From: Thermoleophilia bacterium UBA6103
GTDB taxonomy: Bacteria; Actinomycetota; Thermoleophilia; UBA2241
Assembly: GCA_002423545.1 (NCBI GenBank)
Contig: DIWP01000022.1
Coordinates: forward strand, 12,344-18,172
Direction: 5' to 3'
DNA length: 5,829 bases
Shown here: positions 5,626 through 5,829 of the stretch, in pieces
Position numbering within the stretch: the stretch's first letter is position 1
Layout of the letters: each line of letters begins with the position of its first letter
Notes under the pieces: generated by a model
What the model saw: the letters and a program-made list of their open reading frames with translations, nothing else
Databases searched by the model: none
What the model was told of the DNA's origin: nothing
Position numbers and translations under genes: made by a program

Positions 5626-5829
5626 GCCCGCATCAGCCGGAGCTGGAACAGCGCGTCGAGCAGCTCGGCCGCGCGACCCACTACGACACGCTGGTCATCG
5701 GCGCCGGCATCGCCGGCCTGCAGGCGGCCCTCGACCTCGGCGACCAGGGCCGCGAAGTCATCATCGTCGAGCGTCAGCCGAGCATCGGCGGCGCCATGAT
5801 CGGTCTCAGCAAGGTCTTCCCCACCCTCG
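5622..5829 (+). CDS. hdrA: HdrA-like FAD-containing heterodisulfide reductase subunit (partial, C-terminus off the right edge)
   Basis: HdrA is the flavoprotein hub of heterodisulfide-reductase-type complexes; it binds FAD and iron-sulfur clusters and receives electrons from MvhD. Only 69 residues are visible. A charged N-terminal segment of about 20 residues is followed by the Rossmann FAD-binding motif LVIGAGIAGLQAALDL (24-39). Next come the E50 that ends the second strand (VIIVE) and RQPSIGGAMIGLSKVFPTL (51-69), the conserved HdrA stretch that normally runs into a cysteine motif just beyond this edge. QmoA and QmoB share this part, so they cannot be excluded. The GTG start shares GTGA with the upstream stop. 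Its placement right after an MvhD-like gene matches the known electron-transfer pairing of these two proteins. Confidence 0.88.
   Translation, partial: MSPHQPELEQRVEQLGRATHYDTLVIGAGIAGLQAALDLGDQGREVIIVERQPSIGGAMIGLSKVFPTL

Noticed and set aside
1..5829. tRNA, rRNA, CRISPR array, insertion sequence or attachment site
   Set aside because: I saw no cloverleaf or rRNA-like stretch, no regularly spaced repeats, no transposase or integrase coding sequence and no terminal inverted repeats.

Overview
The window is GC-rich and densely coded, with GTG starts, 4-base gene overlaps and strong GGAGG-type ribosome binding sites. It carries two divergent transcription units separated by a 298-base intergenic region. 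The composition and gene content suggest a high-GC bacterium with anaerobic or sulfur-based metabolism. An Actinomycetota- or Chloroflexota-like lineage is a guess; nothing here fixes the taxonomy.

Left unit, minus strand (3989 down to 1): a 1201-residue soluble hybrid histidine kinase has six tandem PAS domains, a PAS remnant, a GAF-like domain and a KdpD-like HisKA/HATPase core. It overlaps by 4 bases (GTGA) a KdpE/OmpR-type response regulator that runs off the left edge. Together they form a two-component system whose input is unknown and which lacks the potassium-sensing N-terminus of KdpD.

Intergenic region (3990-4287): it is locally AT-richer around 4140-4210. It holds a plausible plus-strand promoter (-35 at 4152, -10 at 4176). 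An 18-bp near-perfect dyad of CsoR/CstR type fills the spacer, and a second dyad lies over the predicted transcription start. A weak -10-like box faces the kinase gene.

Right unit, plus strand (4288 to 5829): an ArsR-family repressor with two cysteines, a TusA-family sulfur carrier, a divergent MvhD/FlpD-type iron-sulfur protein, and the start of an HdrA-like flavoprotein. ArsR/tusA (11 bases) and mvhD-like/hdrA (4 bases) overlap, and the middle gap is 59 bases, so this reads as one operon. The likely theme is sulfane-sulfur delivery by TusA to a heterodisulfide-reductase-like redox complex, under control of a thiol- or metal-sensing repressor. This resembles known sHdr and Qmo/Hdr-Mvh systems, but its gene order and the cysteine pattern of the MvhD-like protein look unusual. 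The rest of the complex should lie beyond the right edge.
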